DNA of 64,000 nucleotides from positions 5,569,963 to 5,633,962 of the forward strand of contig NZ_AP018207.1 of NCBI RefSeq assembly GCF_002367995.1, given 5' to 3'. Positions 62,779-64,000 of the stretch are shown here, one piece after another. Below the pieces are notes generated by a model. That model ran no database searches, was not told where the DNA came from, and was given only the letters and a program-made list of their open reading frames with translations. The DNA comes from Calothrix brevissima NIES-22. Lineage in GTDB: Bacteria; Cyanobacteriota; Cyanobacteriia; Cyanobacteriales; Nostocaceae. Each line of letters opens with the position of its first letter. Position 1 is the first letter of the stretch. The position numbers and the translations under genes were made by a program.

Positions 62779-64000
62779 TTAAGCAGATTTTTGTTCCTCT
62801 TTGCGTGGTTTAGAAGCAGTCTTTTTAACAATTGGATATCGTATTTTCCGGTTACGGACTTTACCTGGTGTCCACCCAAGGGACTTTCCACGAGGTTTGG
62901 GTGGAGAGGTAGGAGTACCAATCGCGGCGAAAACTCCACCCATAGCTTGAGCAACTCGTCCTGGGGTCAATTTATCCATTGACTTCTGCCAAGGAAGAGG
63001 ATTATCAGCAACGATATCACAAGCTAACCATAACTCCCAAGTGATTAACGGCATTAAGTCACTCCAATGTTCACATTGTTCTGGAGTACTGAATTTTGGT
63101 ACTGTCCAATGTAAGCGTTGCTTAAGAAAACGATACCAATGGTCAATCGTGAATCGGCGCAAGTACAATCGCCAAACTTCATCCAATGGTGGCATTTGTT
63201 CCCCAACCCAAGCCAACCACAAGGGTCTTAATACTCTCAAATTGCCATCAAGATCAAGACGTTCCACCTTCAGTAGCATCATTGGGCGTGCAGCAGCTTT
63301 GCGAAAATGCAAATCTTCCCACAGACTGACTTTAACTCGTCCCAATTTTGGGTCATTTACTTCCAGCACAGATGCCACTTCGCCCCAGGTTGAGGGTTCA
63401 TTGAGTTTAAATTGAGCACCATGCTTGCGAGGACGACCCTTGCCAGAGTAAGCAGGTGGTGCGCCCCATAGACACAGATTTGAACGCAGTCTAACTAAGA
63501 TATCGGCTTTTATACTAGCTGTCTTTAATACGAAAGGCGCACAACCATATTCACTGTCCCAAAGCGAAATTGGTCGAACAGACATTGATTCACATACCTT
63601 TTTGAGTTGTTCAACTGCTTTCTCAATCGGATTGTCCCAACTGGTAATCCGTTCATGCCTCAGCGGTAGTGCCCAACTTCCTGAATCCTCTGGTATCCAA
63701 GCTATAGTACTATATCCCTGCCCAATCGTAATCGGTTTATTTCCCGCGATCGCTGTGCTACTGTGTTCTATTGTCCGTTCTTTGAGTGTCACCGCATCTG
63801 GGCGTGACCAAGCTGTATGGTCTCCTGCCAACAATATGCGTTTTTCTGTTGGTATTTGCTTGATATATAACTCCATTAATTTCTCACGGTCTGGTTTGGT
63901 ATCTTGTATCGCTTCATAGATACTCGGCCATTTACGTCTAAACACTGGCGATAAAGATAAATCTGCCAGACTGTAGACATTACGGGTCAACAGTATCGCA
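62779..64000 (-). CDS. DDE transposase (IS4/IS701-like), 5' end outside window
   Basis: At least 406 residues, open to the right edge (reading AILLTRNVYSLADLSL). A TTG at 63990 is probably not the real start. DDE residues are visible in LAGDHTAWSRPDA, ISLWDSEYGCAP and RRFTIDHWYRFLKQRLHWTVP (the YREK-like IS4 signature). It matches a transposase type common in cyanobacteria (NCBI NF041680-like, from memory). The C-terminus ends in a Lys/Arg-rich tail. The IS left end should lie between 62650 and 62778 but I could not define its inverted repeat, since the other end is outside. Inserted after gltS without harming it. No frameshift seen. Confidence 0.88.
   Translation of the reverse strand, partial: AILLTRNVYSLADLSLSPVFRRKWPSIYEAIQDTKPDREKLMELYIKQIPTEKRILLAGDHTAWSRPDAVTLKERTIEHSSTAIAGNKPITIGQGYSTIAWIPEDSGSWALPLRHERITSWDNPIEKAVEQLKKVCESMSVRPISLWDSEYGCAPFVLKTASIKADILVRLRSNLCLWGAPPAYSGKGRPRKHGAQFKLNEPSTWGEVASVLEVNDPKLGRVKVSLWEDLHFRKAAARPMMLLKVERLDLDGNLRVLRPLWLAWVGEQMPPLDEVWRLYLRRFTIDHWYRFLKQRLHWTVPKFSTPEQCEHWSDLMPLITWELWLACDIVADNPLPWQKSMDKLTPGRVAQAMGGVFAAIGTPTSPPKPRGKSLGWTPGKVRNRKIRYPIVKKTASKPRKEEQKSA

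Noticed and set aside
63041-63919. Plus-strand ORFs of 124 and 105 codons inside the transposase
   Set aside because: Shadow frames of the intact minus-strand transposase gene.

Overview
The window looks like chromosome of a filamentous heterocyst-forming cyanobacterium (Nostocales: Nostoc, Anabaena, Calothrix or Tolypothrix type). The evidence is the very frequent HIP1 octamer GCGATCGC, many heptamer and octamer short tandem repeats between genes, several cyanobacteria-only families (DUF1822, DUF1830, DUF1997, DUF4079, a photosystem II high-light-acclimation radical SAM protein), and a conserved gene run: radical SAM, rne, rnhB, DUF1997, pheA, the str operon, then glutamate synthase. No tRNA, rRNA or CRISPR array was recognised.

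Layout. 1-9.6 kb: two-partner secretion locus, with a giant repetitive TpsA adhesin (runs off the left edge), a trypsin-like protein that has lost catalytic His and Ser, and a divergent TpsB transporter. 9.8-16.8 kb: membrane protein, lone ABC ATPase, OmpR-type regulator, a C-terminally short STAND NTPase, a QueD-like protein, a 134-bp MITE, and a long gene-poor stretch with strong hairpins and an ORF remnant. 16.9-27.3 kb (minus strand): ribD, a DUF2207 protein, then a regulatory cluster in transcription order Ser/Thr kinase-TPR, sigma-70-like protein, DUF1822 protein, a membrane-spanning CHAT protease fused to a periplasmic ligand-binding domain, and a LuxR-type response regulator. 27.5-38.9 kb: DUF4079, DUF1830, a radical SAM protein, a DICT/HD-like protein overlapping a pentapeptide protein, a VapBC-type toxin-antitoxin pair, a CPBP protease, clpS, an aminotransferase, and a STAS protein near a perfect CRP-type palindrome. 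39.1-48.2 kb: radical SAM-DUF2344, rne, rnhB, DUF1997, pheA, Lon N-domain protein. 48.5-53.7 kb (minus): rpsL-rpsG-fusA-tuf-rpsJ. 53.8-62.6 kb: A-type Fe-S carrier, cupin, phosphodiester glycosidase-like protein, glutamate synthase. 62.8-64 kb: a transposase cut by the right edge.

The best candidate for an undescribed system is the 19.4-27.2 kb minus-strand cluster. It has the parts for a path from an extracellular or periplasmic ligand (PBP1 domain), across one membrane helix, to a cytoplasmic caspase-like CHAT protease, beside a sigma-like factor and a LuxR-type regulator. Also of note are the catalytically dead protease in the TPS locus, two or three clear MITEs with target-site duplications, a composite repeat cassette at the 3' ends of two unrelated genes, and heptamer arrays that supply stop codons of two genes. 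Family names come from reading the translated sequence; no database search was run.
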